Positions 37,218 to 46,533 of a stretch of DNA of 64,000 bases are shown piece after piece; within the stretch, counting starts at the first letter, position 1; every line of letters starts with the position of its first letter. The notes under the pieces were generated by a model. That model ran no database searches and was not told the origin of the DNA. It worked only from the letters and a program-made list of their open reading frames with translations. A program made the translations under genes and the position numbers. Origin of the DNA: Bosea vestrisii (GTDB lineage: Bacteria; Pseudomonadota; Alphaproteobacteria; Rhizobiales; Beijerinckiaceae). The stretch spans positions 1,736,001 through 1,800,000 of the forward strand of contig NZ_CP126307.1 in NCBI RefSeq assembly GCF_030144325.1, read 5' to 3'.

Positions 37218-37651
37218 GCCTAAGTGGACGCCTTCATTCCATCCTGCTGGCAGGAGGACTGCTCGCTGCCAGCGCCAGTCCCGCGCTGGCTGACCTGCGC
37301 ATGTGCAACACCACCGGCAGCCGCGTCGGCGTCGCCCTCGGCTATCGCGATGCACAGGGCTGGATCACCGAGGGCTGGTGGAACCTGGCGCCGCGCGCCT
37401 GCGAGACCCTGTTGCGCGGCACGCTCGCCGCGCGCTTCTATTACGTTCACGCTGTCGACTATGACAAAGGCGGCGAGTGGACGGGAAAGTCCGTCATGTG
37501 CACGCGCAACAAGGAATTCACCATCCGCGGCATCGAAGACTGCCTGGCGCGCGGCTACGAGCGCTCCGGTTTCTTCGAGGTCGACACTGGCGAGCAGAAG
37601 GGTTGGACGATCCAGCTTACCGACACGGCGGGGGCGGCACCGCGCCCATAA
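37214..37651 (+). CDS. DUF1036 secreted protein
   Basis: 145-residue DUF1036-family protein from the ATG at 37214, overlapping the glycerate kinase stop. A signal peptide ends at about residue 25 (LAASASPALA). The mature part has LRMCNTTGSRVGVALGYRD and WNLAPRACETLLRG, a conserved family core with four or more cysteines, suggesting periplasmic disulfides. The function of DUF1036 is unknown. Upstream extension to 37178 is rejected. Confidence 0.82.
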   Translation: MSLSGRLHSILLAGGLLAASASPALADLRMCNTTGSRVGVALGYRDAQGWITEGWWNLAPRACETLLRGTLAARFYYVHAVDYDKGGEWTGKSVMCTRNKEFTIRGIEDCLARGYERSGFFEVDTGEQKGWTIQLTDTAGAAPRP

Positions 37652-37739
37652 CGGCGGCGCAATAACCGGCTTGCTCTAATCGGTTGAATCGGCGAGGCCT
37701 GCGGTTGGCAGGTACATGTGGTTTTAAGGGAATGACGTG

Positions 37740-39179
37740 ATGAAGCGGGAACGGCGGATCAAGATCATCGCGACGCTGGGCCCGGCCTCGTCCACGCCGG
37801 AGATGTGCGCTGCCTTGTTCAAGGCCGGCGTCGACGTCTTCCGCATCAATATGAGCCACACCCAGCGCGAGGACCTGCCGGCCCGGATCGCGATGCTGCG
37901 TGGGCTGGAAAAGCAGTTCCGCCGGCCGGTCGGCATCCTCGCCGATTTGCAGGGGCCGAAGCTGCGCGTCGGCCAGTTTGGCGGCGATGGCGGCGTGATG
38001 CTGGAGAAGGACGCCCGCTTCATCCTCGATGCCGATCCGGCGCCCGGCACGGCCAAGCGCGTGCACCTGCCGCATCCGGAGATCCTCACGGCGCTGGAGC
38101 CCGGCCATCATCTCATCCTCGACGACGGCAAGATCCGGCTCGTCGTCGAGAAGGCCTCACCAAAGCAGGCGGTGACCAAGGTCATCATTGGCGGCCGGCT
38201 CTCCTCGCGCAAAGGCGTCAGCCTGCCCGACACCACGATCCCAGTCTCGGCCATGACCGAGAAGGACAGTTCCGACGCGGAAGCCGCTGCCGAGGCCGGC
38301 GTCGATTGGATCGCGGCCTCCTTCGTGCAGCGGCCGGAGGACATGGCGGACCTCCGGAAGATCGTGCGGGGCCGGGCGCTGGCGCTCGCCAAGATCGAGA
38401 AGCCCCAGGCGGTGGCCCGGCTGGAGGAGATCATCGAGGCCTCCGACGCGATCATGGTGGCGCGCGGCGATCTCGGCGTCGAGATGCCGATCGAGAAGGT
38501 GCCGGGAACGCAAAAGCGCATCACCCGGATGGCGCGGAAAATGGGCAAGCCGGTCGTCGTCGCAACGCAGATGCTGGAGAGCATGATCACCGCGCCGGTC
38601 CCGACCCGCGCCGAGGTCTCCGACGTCGCCACCGCCGTCTTCGAGGGTGCCGACGCCGTGATGCTCTCGGCCGAGAGCGCCGCCGGCCAGTACCCGATCG
38701 AGGCGGTGACGATGATGAACCGCATCGCCGAGGAGGTGGAGAGCGAATCCATCTACCGTTCGATCCTCGAATCGCAGAAGGCCGAGCCGGAGGCGACCGG
38801 CGCCGACGCCATCGCCAAGGCCGCGCACGAGATCGCCGACGCGCTCCATCTCAAGGCGATCGCCGCCTGGACCTCCTCGGGCTCGACCGCCTTTCGCATC
38901 GCCCGCGAACGGCCGAACTCGACCGTGATCGCGCTGACGCCGAATGCCGCCACGGCGCGTCGCCTCACTCTGGTCTGGGGCGTTCACGCCGTCGTGACGA
39001 AGGACGCCAGCGACGTCGACGACATGGCCTTCCGCGCCTGCAAGTTCTCGGTGCGCGAGGGTTTTGCCGCTGAGGGCGACCGCCTCATCGTCGTCGCCGG
39101 CGTCCCCTTCGGCACGCCGGGCGCGACCAACATGGTCCGCATCGCCTTCGTCGCGAAAGAGCATGTCGAGCAGGCGTGA
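37740..39179 (+). CDS. pyk: Pyruvate kinase
   Basis: Converts PEP and ADP to pyruvate and ATP. 479 residues from the ATG at 37740 (a GTG at 37737 is in frame just before it). Signatures are KIIATLGPASS, IFRINMSH-type (VFRINMSH), the active-site ALAKIEKPQAVARLEEI with the catalytic Lys, and RAEVSDVATAVFEGADAVMLSAESA. Single-domain organisation is standard type II. The DUF1036 gene is 88 bp upstream. Confidence 0.95.
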   Translation: MKRERRIKIIATLGPASSTPEMCAALFKAGVDVFRINMSHTQREDLPARIAMLRGLEKQFRRPVGILADLQGPKLRVGQFGGDGGVMLEKDARFILDADPAPGTAKRVHLPHPEILTALEPGHHLILDDGKIRLVVEKASPKQAVTKVIIGGRLSSRKGVSLPDTTIPVSAMTEKDSSDAEAAAEAGVDWIAASFVQRPEDMADLRKIVRGRALALAKIEKPQAVARLEEIIEASDAIMVARGDLGVEMPIEKVPGTQKRITRMARKMGKPVVVATQMLESMITAPVPTRAEVSDVATAVFEGADAVMLSAESAAGQYPIEAVTMMNRIAEEVESESIYRSILESQKAEPEATGADAIAKAAHEIADALHLKAIAAWTSSGSTAFRIARERPNSTVIALTPNAATARRLTLVWGVHAVVTKDASDVDDMAFRACKFSVREGFAAEGDRLIVVAGVPFGTPGATNMVRIAFVAKEHVEQA

Positions 39180-39214
39180 GTGCCTGCTTCTTGACCGTAT
39201 TCCTACCAACCTCT

Positions 39215-39366
39215 CGGTCATTCCGGGGCGACGCGCACCGTCGAGCCCGGAACCCATGAACACGACCTACCTCAGGAAGACGCGACCTGGGGAATGCCGG
39301 TCATTACAAGCGCGGTGTTCATGGGTTCCGGGCTCAGTCCTTCGGCCTGCCCCGGAAAGACGGTGA
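39215..39366. repeat. Paired REP-like repeat, family B copy 2
   Basis: Same structure as the copy at 9200-9357. The left unit is CATTCCGGGGCGACG then GAGCCCGGAACCCATGAA; the right is TTCATGGGTTCCGGGCTC then GCCCCGGAAAGACGG. The rest of the 267-bp pyk-pncB gap shows no gene. Confidence 0.75.
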
Positions 39367-39446
39367 GGTTCGCAGCCTACGCATTCCCCTGCGGCCATGC
39401 CTGCTCTACTGCTTGAGCCATCAGCCTCTGCGAGCCCGCGACGCCC

Positions 39447-40751
39447 ATGGCCCTGACCGACATCGCCACCAGGACTTACAACCACAGCTGGCGGCTCGAC
39501 CCGATCATCCGCAGCCTGCTCGACACCGATTTCTACAAGCTGCTGATGCTGCAGATGATCAGGAGCTTCCATCCGGAAGTGCGGGTCACCTTCGGCCTGA
39601 TCAACCGCTCCAAGCAGATCCGCCTCGCCGACGTCATCGAGGAAGCGGAGTTGCGCGCCCAGCTCGACCACGCCCGCGAGTTGCGCTTCACCAAGAAGGA
39701 GCTGATCTGGCTCGCCGGCAACAGTTTCTACGGCAAGACCCAGATGTTCACGCCGGACTTCATCGGCTGGCTCGCCGAGTTCCGCCTGCCCGAATACGAA
39801 CTGCGCAAGGTCGACGGCCAGTACGAACTGACCTTTGCCGGCCCCTGGACCCACTCGATGATGTGGGAGATCCCGGCGCTCGCCATCGTCAACGAACTGC
39901 GCTCGCGCCAGGCGCTGAAGGGCTGGGACCGCTTTGCACTCGACGTGCTCTACGCCCGCGCCAAGTCGAAGCTCTGGGACAAGGTCGAGCGACTGAAAAA
40001 GCTGCCTGACCTGCGCATCTCCGATTTCGGCACGCGCCGCCGCCACGGCCATCTCTGGCAGCGCTGGTGCGTCGAGGCGCTGAAGGAAGGACTGGGGCCG
40101 ACCTTCACCGGCACCTCCAACGTCCTGCTTGCCATGGAGCACGATCTCGAGGCGATCGGCACCAACGCCCATGAACTGCCGATGGTGCTCGCAGCCCTCG
40201 CCGATGGCGACGAGGAGCTGAAGCGCGCGCCTTATCGCGTGCTTGACGAATGGCGCCAGGTCTATGGCGGCAACCTGCTGATCGTGCTGCCGGACGCCTT
40301 CGGCACCACCGCCTTCCTCGACGATGCCCCGTCCTGGCTCGCCGACTGGACCGGTTTTCGCCCTGACAGCGCCCCGCCGATCGAGGCAGGCGAGCAGATC
40401 ATCGCCTGGTGGAAGTCCCAGGGCCGCGACCCCAAGACCAAGCTCCTGATCTTCTCCGACGGCATGGACATCGACTCGATCGAGGAGGCCTACCGGCATT
40501 TCCATGGCCGCGTCCGCACCGGCTTCGGCTGGGGCACCAACCTGACCAACGACTTCGTCGGCTGCTCGCCGGTCGGCACGCCCGATCTCGATCCGATCTC
40601 GCTGGTCTGCAAGGTCGTCAGCGCCAATGGCCGTCCGGCGGTGAAGCTCTCCGACAACCCGAACAAGGCGACCGGTGACCCGGCCGAGATCACAAGGTAT
40701 CTCAGGGTCTTCGGTGGGGCGGATCGGAAGGCGAAGGCGGTGAGGGTTTAG
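39447..40751 (+). CDS. pncB: Nicotinate phosphoribosyltransferase
   Basis: 434-residue enzyme of NAD salvage, joining nicotinate and PRPP with ATP hydrolysis. The N-terminus shows [15 protein letters not shown], and the middle has [16 protein letters not shown] and the catalytic-His-containing [25 protein letters not shown]. The C-terminal [21 protein letters not shown] and [11 protein letters not shown] complete it. The ATG at 39447 is chosen as the family start. Confidence 0.94.
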   Translation: MALTDIATRTYNHSWRLDPIIRSLLDTDFYKLLMLQMIRSFHPEVRVTFGLINRSKQIRLADVIEEAELRAQLDHARELRFTKKELIWLAGNSFYGKTQMFTPDFIGWLAEFRLPEYELRKVDGQYELTFAGPWTHSMMWEIPALAIVNELRSRQALKGWDRFALDVLYARAKSKLWDKVERLKKLPDLRISDFGTRRRHGHLWQRWCVEALKEGLGPTFTGTSNVLLAMEHDLEAIGTNAHELPMVLAALADGDEELKRAPYRVLDEWRQVYGGNLLIVLPDAFGTTAFLDDAPSWLADWTGFRPDSAPPIEAGEQIIAWWKSQGRDPKTKLLIFSDGMDIDSIEEAYRHFHGRVRTGFGWGTNLTNDFVGCSPVGTPDLDPISLVCKVVSANGRPAVKLSDNPNKATGDPAEITRYLRVFGGADRKAKAVRV

Positions 40752-40861
40752 CAGCGGGCTTTTCTGTACGTCAGCTTCCGACCCATAGCGGACGCTCTTG
40801 CCAACGTCGCAATCCCGATGCCACGCTTCCCCGACTAGACGCCTGTGGGAGTAAATCGAGG

Positions 40862-41257
40862 ATGCACAGCGGCTCATGCCTTTGTGGTGCGGTCACCTTA
40901 ACAGTGGCTGACAGTCTGCCAAATCCTAACTTCTGCCATTGTCGCATGTGCCGCAAGCACTCGGGCCACCACTTCGCGTCCACTGATGTGACTAGGACTG
41001 CCTTGACGATTGTCGGCGAGGAGAAGTTGACGTGGTTTCAATCGTCGGAGAACGTCCGACGCGGCTTCTGCTCGACATGCGGATCGTCTCTATTCTGGGA
41101 TCGGTCGGATCGGGGTTGGATCGCCGTGGCAATGGGTGCTTTCGACGGACCGACAGAGACCACTGCAAATTTGCATATCTACGGCGCCGACAAGGGGGAC
41201 TACTACGAGATCGCAGACGGCCTGCCGCAATACGACACCGTTCCACCGCGCGATTGA
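40862..41257 (+). CDS. GFA (CENP-V-type) family zinc protein
   Basis: 131-residue protein of the glutathione-dependent formaldehyde-activating enzyme family. The complete zinc-ligand set is visible: C6, C8 (CLCGA), C25, C27, C30 (CHCRMC), C70 and C73 (CSTCGS). The family includes enzymes catalysing spontaneous-type GSH-formaldehyde adduct formation, but most members are uncharacterised. Codon use and GC are lower than in the neighbours, hinting at later acquisition; this is an eye estimate. Confidence 0.83.
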   Translation: MHSGSCLCGAVTLTVADSLPNPNFCHCRMCRKHSGHHFASTDVTRTALTIVGEEKLTWFQSSENVRRGFCSTCGSSLFWDRSDRGWIAVAMGAFDGPTETTANLHIYGADKGDYYEIADGLPQYDTVPPRD

Positions 41258-41335
41258 GGTGTTGAGAGCGAACGTCCGCTTTCCACCCGAAGCCGACCTC
41301 CCGCTTCAGCCTGGACCAGCAAGCGCCCTGCGCGG

Positions 41336-41866
41336 CTAGGCTGGAACATAAATCAACCTGACCACGCTCTCGCCAATGCGGTCGCTGGCGACAAGGCGGA
41401 GCGGCGGCCGGGGGCCTGCGAAGAACGGCGTGCCGTGGCCCAGTACATGCGGGTGGAAGTAGAGCCGATACTCGTCGATGAGACCAAGCTCGGTCACGCT
41501 ATGCGCCAGCTTCGGCCCGGATACCGTAATCTCGCCGGCCAGCTTGTCCTTCAGCCTGCGGATCGCCGTCTCCATGTCATCCGCGATGAGCGTTGCATTG
41601 GGGCCGACCGACGTCAGCGAGCGCGACACGACCCATTTCGGCAGGCGCCGCCATGCCGCTGCGAAGTCGCGATGATCCTCGCTCCATTCGGGATGGTCCT
41701 CGTCCCAATAGCGCATGATCTCGTACATGCGGCGACCATAGATGCTGCAAGCGAGGCCCCTTACATGCTCGATCCAGTGGCGAAAGAGCACGGCATCGGG
41801 CGCAAACGCCTCGTGATCGACATAGCCGTCCAGGGACAGGTTCATTCCGAATACGAGCTTGGCCAC
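41336..41866 (-). CDS. Dihydrofolate reductase-like (RibD C-terminal domain) protein
   Basis: 176-residue protein of the RibD C-terminal/DHFR-like superfamily. It opens with KLVFGMNLSLDGYVDHEAF, has YGRRMYEIMRYW, VVSRSLTSV and ITVSGPKLAHSVTELGLIDEYRLYFHPHVLG, the usual order of the small YyaP/YwjB-type reductases. It is not a classical FolA. Substrate unknown. It is convergent with the GFA gene. Confidence 0.87.
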   Translation of the reverse strand: MAKLVFGMNLSLDGYVDHEAFAPDAVLFRHWIEHVRGLACSIYGRRMYEIMRYWDEDHPEWSEDHRDFAAAWRRLPKWVVSRSLTSVGPNATLIADDMETAIRRLKDKLAGEITVSGPKLAHSVTELGLIDEYRLYFHPHVLGHGTPFFAGPRPPLRLVASDRIGESVVRLIYVPA

Positions 41867-42022
41867 GCCGCAAAGCCTCCACCCAACTCTTTCAGGATAG
41901 CCTGAACCGTGGCCGCGCAGAAGCGAGCTCGGACGTGATAGCTACCTTGCTGCCGCGCTGCTTCTGCGGATTTCCTGCCGGCCCCTTCGCGAGCAAACTC
42001 GCGCGATGCGCAGAATGCGCTT

Positions 42023-42103
42023 CTAGATTTCGAGCAGCAGCGGCCGGTGATCCGAAACCTCGGGCTGCTCGACGACCGCGAAGGCGAGGACATCGAAGGT
42101 CCG
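42023..42103 (-). pseudogene. C-terminal remnant of an endonuclease/exonuclease/phosphatase family protein
   Basis: A minus-strand run of 26 codons ending in TAG (42023-42025) reads FDVLAFAVVEQ then PEVSDHRPLLLEI. The SDHRP motif is the family's conserved C-terminal active-site end (SDHxP). The rest of the protein is missing: the next gene upstream on this strand is the autotransporter, ending 45 bp away at 42149. It appears to be a stub left by deletion or by insertion of the autotransporter gene. The remaining gap 41867-42022 shows nothing else. Confidence 0.55.
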
Positions 42104-42148
42104 GCCGGCAGGCGGCGGACATATGCGCCATGCTCGGCTGGCATCGAG

Positions 42149-44998
42149 CTACCAGCTGGCGCGCAGCCCGGCGGTCACCGCGTGTGCGGTGGTATCGCTG
42201 TTGAGCCGGACATCGTAGTCCGCGAACAGCGTGACATTGCGGCCGGCACGCGCTGACAGGCCGACGCCGAGGATCGCGCTGTCGCGGACGATATTGGCAG
42301 CCTCGACGGAGAAGGTCGCAGCCGGCGCCCCGATGAAAGCCGCATCGACTGCCACCGCGTCATCGAGGAATTCGTGTTGCCAGCGGCCTCTCGCCTCGGC
42401 CGCGAAACGGCCTTCGCCGAGCGTGAACTCCCGCGCCAGACGCAGCCCGATGCTGCCGAGCAGGCTCGAAGCGGACTGGCCGGCTACAGACAAGCCGATG
42501 CTGCCCGCACCAGTTTCGCTGAATGCGTCCTGGCGCAAAAAGGTGTAGCGCAGCGCCAGCAGCGGCTCGATCGTCGACCAGCCGAGGTCGAAGGCATAGC
42601 CGGCCTCCAGCGCGCCGGTGAAGCGGTCGCCGTCATACTTCGCCTTCGCTTGCCGCGAGAGACCGCCGAAAGCGATGCTGCGTTCGCTTTCAAGGCCGAG
42701 GCGGCCATAGCCGACGAGGCCGTCGAGGCGCAGTTTCCCGGCGGTATAGCTGCCATAAAGCGCCCCCTCATAGGCGTCGACGCTGCCCTTGCCGGAGAAC
42801 CGACGGAAATCGGCGTCGGTGCTGGAATAGCCGAGGCTGAACCCGGCCAGGAAGGAGGGCGTGATCTGCCGGTCGAATCCGCCGATCACGCCGCCGCCGC
42901 GATAGGTGGCGCCACCGGCATTGGCATCGCCGCCGAGCTTGCCGCCGAAGCCATAGCCGCGTGCCCAGGCGTTGTTTGACGTAGGCGCCTGCGCAGGCAG
43001 CCGCATCAGCATCGCCGCGGCAGGGTTGGCCGCCATGCTCGACGTATAGGCAAGCGGTGCGTCGGCGAGGCTGGCTCCGGCCTGCCCGGAGCGCAAGGCG
43101 CCGAGGCGCTGCGAGATCATGCCGCCGAACTGGGCGGCTCCGCCCAGCGCCAGGGTGGAGAGACCGGCATGCACCTCGCCGGAGAGGCTGGAGAGCGCGC
43201 CCCGGGCGCCCTCTCGCGTGCCGGCCGCCTGCAGCAGGCCGGCGACGTCGCGCAGATCCTGATCCGCGCCGGCCAGGCTGTGCTCGAGCGCCACGGCGAC
43301 AGCGCATTGATTGGTTGAGGCGCAGATGCCTGGCGTGTCGAAGGGCAACGTCCGGATATCGAGATAGGCCGTGTTCGGCTGGTAGCGCAGGCTTGCATGA
43401 AGGAAGGGCGCGCTGCCGTCGCCAAACGGTCCCTCGACGCCGGCGAACCGGCCCGTGATGCCCTGGTCGGCGGTGAGCATCGCCGCGGAGAGGGAACGCG
43501 GCAGAAGCTGCGGCCGCCCGCCGAGGGTAACCCAGCCGGCGAGGCTCGCCGTCCCGGTGACCGCAAGACGGTTCTGGCCGCCGGACCAGCCGACCTGCTG
43601 GACCAGCAGGCCACCGGCCTCCTGCACATAATTGCCGTTGATGGTCAGCGTGCCGATACCGTCCCGGTCGCCGGCCCAGATCGCACCGGCATTGGTCACC
43701 GTCCCGGTGATCACCCCGGTGCCGGCAAGGGTGCCCGCAGCAGCGATGCTGGTCGGCGAGACGATGCTGCCCATCACCGAGAGGAAGCCGCCCTCGATCC
43801 GCGTCGCCCCGCCATACGAGCTCTGGCCAGTGAGCACGAGCTCGCCAGCGCCGCGCTTGACCAGCCCGCCGGCGCCGACGATGTCGTTCTCGAAGAAAGC
43901 GACACCGCCGGGCTGCTCGACGATGAAATCGCCCCAATCGAAGCGGCCCGGGCCGAGCACGGCCTTGCCTACATCGAGCAAGCCATAGCCGTAGATCTCG
44001 TCGACGCCCGGCGGGCCGATATCGCGGGCGGTGCCGAGCAGGGTCTGGCGCACCTGATCAGCCGTGAAGAACGGAAACATCTGCCAGACCAGCGCCGCGG
44101 CGCCCGCGACATGCGGGGCGGCGAACGAAGTGCCATTGGTCTTGGTGTAACCCCCATCCTTGCTGGCGACGACGATGGGATCGTCTGGATAGGGATTGGG
44201 GAACCACCAGTCACCGCCGCCGGGTGCCGCCAGGCACCAATTCTTCGCCACGCCGCAACGATTGGTGTAATCGGGCTCGTAGCCCGGCCCGACGGCCGTA
44301 ACCGCGAGCCAGCCCCGTTCCAATTCGGGGAAGAGGTGAGGCAGGCCGGCCTGGGCGCTCGGTTGATTCAGGCCCTGGTTGGCCGTGCCCCAGATGCTGA
44401 GAACTCCTGCAGCGACAGCGCGCTGATAGGCAGAGATGCTTGACGCATCCTCCGACAGGTAGCTGTCCCTCGTGAATGCCGTAACCGGGCGGTCATCGCC
44501 ATAGCTGTTGTTGATGATCCGAACGCCTCGCGCGATCAGTTCGTTGTAACCCCGTGCGGCGAAATCCCAACTGATCCCTCCCTCACTGTGATCGGCGCCG
44601 ACCACAATGACGGTCGCGCCCGGGGCCACGCCGTGCATGCCAATGCCGTTCCTGTTGGCAACGATCACCGAAGCGACCCCGGTGCCGTGACCATCGCGGT
44701 CGATCGTCTGCGCCGTCTCCGTCGGGTAGTCGTAGCCACCGCCATAGCGGCCGGCGAATTCGGGATGTGCCGCGAAGATGCCGGAGTCGATGATCCCGAT
44801 GACAATGCCGGTGCCGTCGACGCCACGCGCATAGGCATTCGCGGCGCGGATCGTCTCGAGCCCCCACTGCGCCTTGTATTCAGGTGTGCGCCAGCTGTTG
44901 GGATCGGTGAGCAGGCCGGACGACTGGGCCGCAGCCGGAGTGATGAGAGCCGTCGACAGCAGCAGCGCCGCAACGGTAGGCATAGGCAGGACGTTCAC
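42149..44998 (-). CDS. Autotransporter subtilase (S8 serine protease)
   Basis: 949-residue type V secreted protease. A signal peptide ends near PAAAQSS (residue 25). The subtilase domain holds the catalytic triad D71 (GIIDSG), H104 (DGHGTG) and S291 (NGTSFAAPHVAG), with the oxyanion-type Asn region at about N207. A passenger beta-helix segment with GGATRIEGGFLSV and TLTINGNYVQEAGG follows, then a C-terminal beta-barrel (from about residue 690) ending in W. The barrel end AVTAGLRASW is a typical terminal strand. It lies in the accessory block beside the RES/Xre pair. Substrates are unknown. Confidence 0.92.
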   Translation of the reverse strand: MNVLPMPTVAALLLSTALITPAAAQSSGLLTDPNSWRTPEYKAQWGLETIRAANAYARGVDGTGIVIGIIDSGIFAAHPEFAGRYGGGYDYPTETAQTIDRDGHGTGVASVIVANRNGIGMHGVAPGATVIVVGADHSEGGISWDFAARGYNELIARGVRIINNSYGDDRPVTAFTRDSYLSEDASSISAYQRAVAAGVLSIWGTANQGLNQPSAQAGLPHLFPELERGWLAVTAVGPGYEPDYTNRCGVAKNWCLAAPGGGDWWFPNPYPDDPIVVASKDGGYTKTNGTSFAAPHVAGAAALVWQMFPFFTADQVRQTLLGTARDIGPPGVDEIYGYGLLDVGKAVLGPGRFDWGDFIVEQPGGVAFFENDIVGAGGLVKRGAGELVLTGQSSYGGATRIEGGFLSVMGSIVSPTSIAAAGTLAGTGVITGTVTNAGAIWAGDRDGIGTLTINGNYVQEAGGLLVQQVGWSGGQNRLAVTGTASLAGWVTLGGRPQLLPRSLSAAMLTADQGITGRFAGVEGPFGDGSAPFLHASLRYQPNTAYLDIRTLPFDTPGICASTNQCAVAVALEHSLAGADQDLRDVAGLLQAAGTREGARGALSSLSGEVHAGLSTLALGGAAQFGGMISQRLGALRSGQAGASLADAPLAYTSSMAANPAAAMLMRLPAQAPTSNNAWARGYGFGGKLGGDANAGGATYRGGGVIGGFDRQITPSFLAGFSLGYSSTDADFRRFSGKGSVDAYEGALYGSYTAGKLRLDGLVGYGRLGLESERSIAFGGLSRQAKAKYDGDRFTGALEAGYAFDLGWSTIEPLLALRYTFLRQDAFSETGAGSIGLSVAGQSASSLLGSIGLRLAREFTLGEGRFAAEARGRWQHEFLDDAVAVDAAFIGAPAATFSVEAANIVRDSAILGVGLSARAGRNVTLFADYDVRLNSDTTAHAVTAGLRASW

Positions 44999-45198
44999 GC
45001 AGCCCCCGGGACAGAATACGAATCCCTCCCAGGAACTCGTTGGGCTGCAACCTGCTGTCAGGAAGCCGCATGGGTCAATACGGCATATGCCGTCCCTGAT
45101 CGGCTATCCGGGCTTCATTCCGCGCTCTGCAGGCGGCGATGGAATCCTTGCCTTCCGGCCCATGAACGCAAAAGCCGGCTTTCGCTCCATCGCGCCGT

Positions 45199-45924
45199 CT
45201 AGGAGGTCGCGGCCTCGCCGATCCGGAAGACCTTCCCGGTCCCGGCCTCGCGGTAAAGATCGACCCGCTCCCCGTTCCAGTGATAGTCGAGATGCCGCCC
45301 CTGGACGGGATTGCCTGCGAGATCGGGCCAGAACAGCCCGGCGCACTCCCCATCCCTGCGGCGCACGCTCGGATAGACGACGCCTTCCGACTTGTTGGCA
45401 CGCAGCCTCAAACCCAGCGCCTGGCCGGCCATGTAATCGTCAGGTCGCAGCAGCGCGCTCGCCTCCGCCTTCTCACCGCGCAGATCGTGCAGGGCGGCAT
45501 CGACCGACAGCACGAGCTCCCGGAACTGCGAGGTCCAGCCCGGCACCTCCTTCGTTCGCGCCATGAAGCGGCCGTGGTGATGAATGGTCTCGAACAGCGC
45601 CGTCTCGAAGCTGTCGGCGACATAGAGCACGCCATAGCTTCCGTCGCTGAAGCGGCTCGGCCTATCGCGACTGATATGGGTGAAGGGCGCCATCAGCCAG
45701 CTTGCACCCGGTCCCGAGACGCGGCGGGCCGGCGGCACCAAGTCTAGATTGCCGATCGTCTCCATCAATCGCGGATTGGTCTTCATCTCGGCCTGGACCA
45801 GCAGCGGCCAGTCGGCCGGGTCGGCGATGTCCTCGAACAGGTCGATCGGCGGAAAGGCGCTGCGGATGATACGGACCGCGCCGGGCCATTCGACCCGCGC
45901 GACCGGGTATTCGGCGCCGCTCAC
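45199..45924 (-). CDS. RES-domain toxin
   Basis: 241-residue protein with the RES domain named after its conserved Arg, Glu and Ser: Arg/Phe/Ser in PSRFSDGSYGVLYV, Glu in FETALFETIHHH, and Ser in GVVYPSVRR. RES toxins of the RES-Xre type II system deplete NAD+ in growing cells. The start overlaps the antitoxin stop by the ATGA at 45921-45924, giving a two-gene unit. At 241 residues it is longer than many RES toxins (about 150-200), the N-terminal 60 residues being extra. Confidence 0.88.
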   Translation of the reverse strand: MSGAEYPVARVEWPGAVRIIRSAFPPIDLFEDIADPADWPLLVQAEMKTNPRLMETIGNLDLVPPARRVSGPGASWLMAPFTHISRDRPSRFSDGSYGVLYVADSFETALFETIHHHGRFMARTKEVPGWTSQFRELVLSVDAALHDLRGEKAEASALLRPDDYMAGQALGLRLRANKSEGVVYPSVRRRDGECAGLFWPDLAGNPVQGRHLDYHWNGERVDLYREAGTGKVFRIGEAATS

Positions 45925-46334
45925 CAGAGGCCGCGCTCCGCGTCGAGATAGCGGCGCACCCGCATCAGGTCGGTGAGCTCGCCGCCCAGCATCACACCGA
46001 GTGCCGAATTGCCGCCGAAGGCATCGTTACCCGCCTTGATCCAGGCATAGCCGCGCTGCGGCTCGCGGAAGATCAACCGCAGCGCCTTGTGGACGCCCAT
46101 CAGGTTGGAAAGCCGCGCCCTGGCATCGCGGTCGAGGCGGCCGATCTCGCCCGCCTTCCAGCGCCGATAGCTGCGCACCGGCTGGTCGAGCAGCACCGCG
46201 GCTTCGTCATCGGTCAGACCCCATTGCCGGAACAGATTCACCGCCGCGCGGAACATTGCCGCCGCTTCGGCTTCGGTGATCGCTGCGGGCGAAAAGTCGT
46301 CCGGCAAAGTCGGAACCGGCGAGAGCTGGCTCAT
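45921..46334 (-). CDS. Xre/MbcA/ParS-type antitoxin (DUF2384)
   Basis: 137-residue antitoxin. The N-terminal half is an Xre-like helix-turn-helix (AAAMFRAAVNLFRQWGLTDDEAAVLLDQPVRSYRRWK), and the C-terminal half is the MbcA/ParS toxin-binding domain (LMGVHKALRLIFREPQRGYAWIKAGND then FGGNSALGVMLGG). It precedes and overlaps the RES toxin gene. An 11-bp inverted repeat sits just upstream of its ATG. Confidence 0.88.
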   Translation of the reverse strand: MSQLSPVPTLPDDFSPAAITEAEAAAMFRAAVNLFRQWGLTDDEAAVLLDQPVRSYRRWKAGEIGRLDRDARARLSNLMGVHKALRLIFREPQRGYAWIKAGNDAFGGNSALGVMLGGELTDLMRVRRYLDAERGLW

Positions 46335-46344
46335 CGGATAATCT

Positions 46345-46381
46345 CCATTTGGCAGAATATAGATAAAATGCTGCCAAATGG
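46345..46381. promoter_or_regulatory. RES/Xre operator-promoter
   Basis: Perfect 11-bp inverted repeat, CCATTTGGCAG (46345-46355) and CTGCCAAATGG (46371-46381), with a 15-bp AT-rich centre that contains a -10-like TATATT on the minus strand. It ends 11 bp from the antitoxin ATG at 46334. A dyad spanning the promoter is what autoregulation of a RES-Xre operon would need; binding is inferred. Confidence 0.7.
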
Positions 46382-46475
46382 CAAGGGGGCACTCGAAAGC
46401 GCGTCGTTCTCGGGCAGAGCGAGGCGGAGACCCGAGATTCTGAGGATGAGAAAGCGTTGATTGGAAGCTTCACTC

Positions 46476-46513
46476 GGCTCGAGATGCTCGGGTCAAGCCC
46501 GAGCATGACGGAC
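46476..46513. repeat. REP-like palindrome, family C, single unit
   Basis: ATGCTCGGGTCAAGCCCGAGCAT is a near-complete palindrome (arms ATGCTCGGG and CCCGAGCAT) with TGACGG beyond. Two related units occur at 59500-59578. It lies between the RES/Xre operon and the TPR gene, beyond the operator. Confidence 0.7.
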
Positions 46514-46533
46514 TTCCGGCCGCCCGAGCGACC

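Noticed and set aside
44999..45198. Coding gene between the autotransporter and RES genes
   Set aside because: Short frames only, none with a start, ribosome-binding site or recognisable domain.
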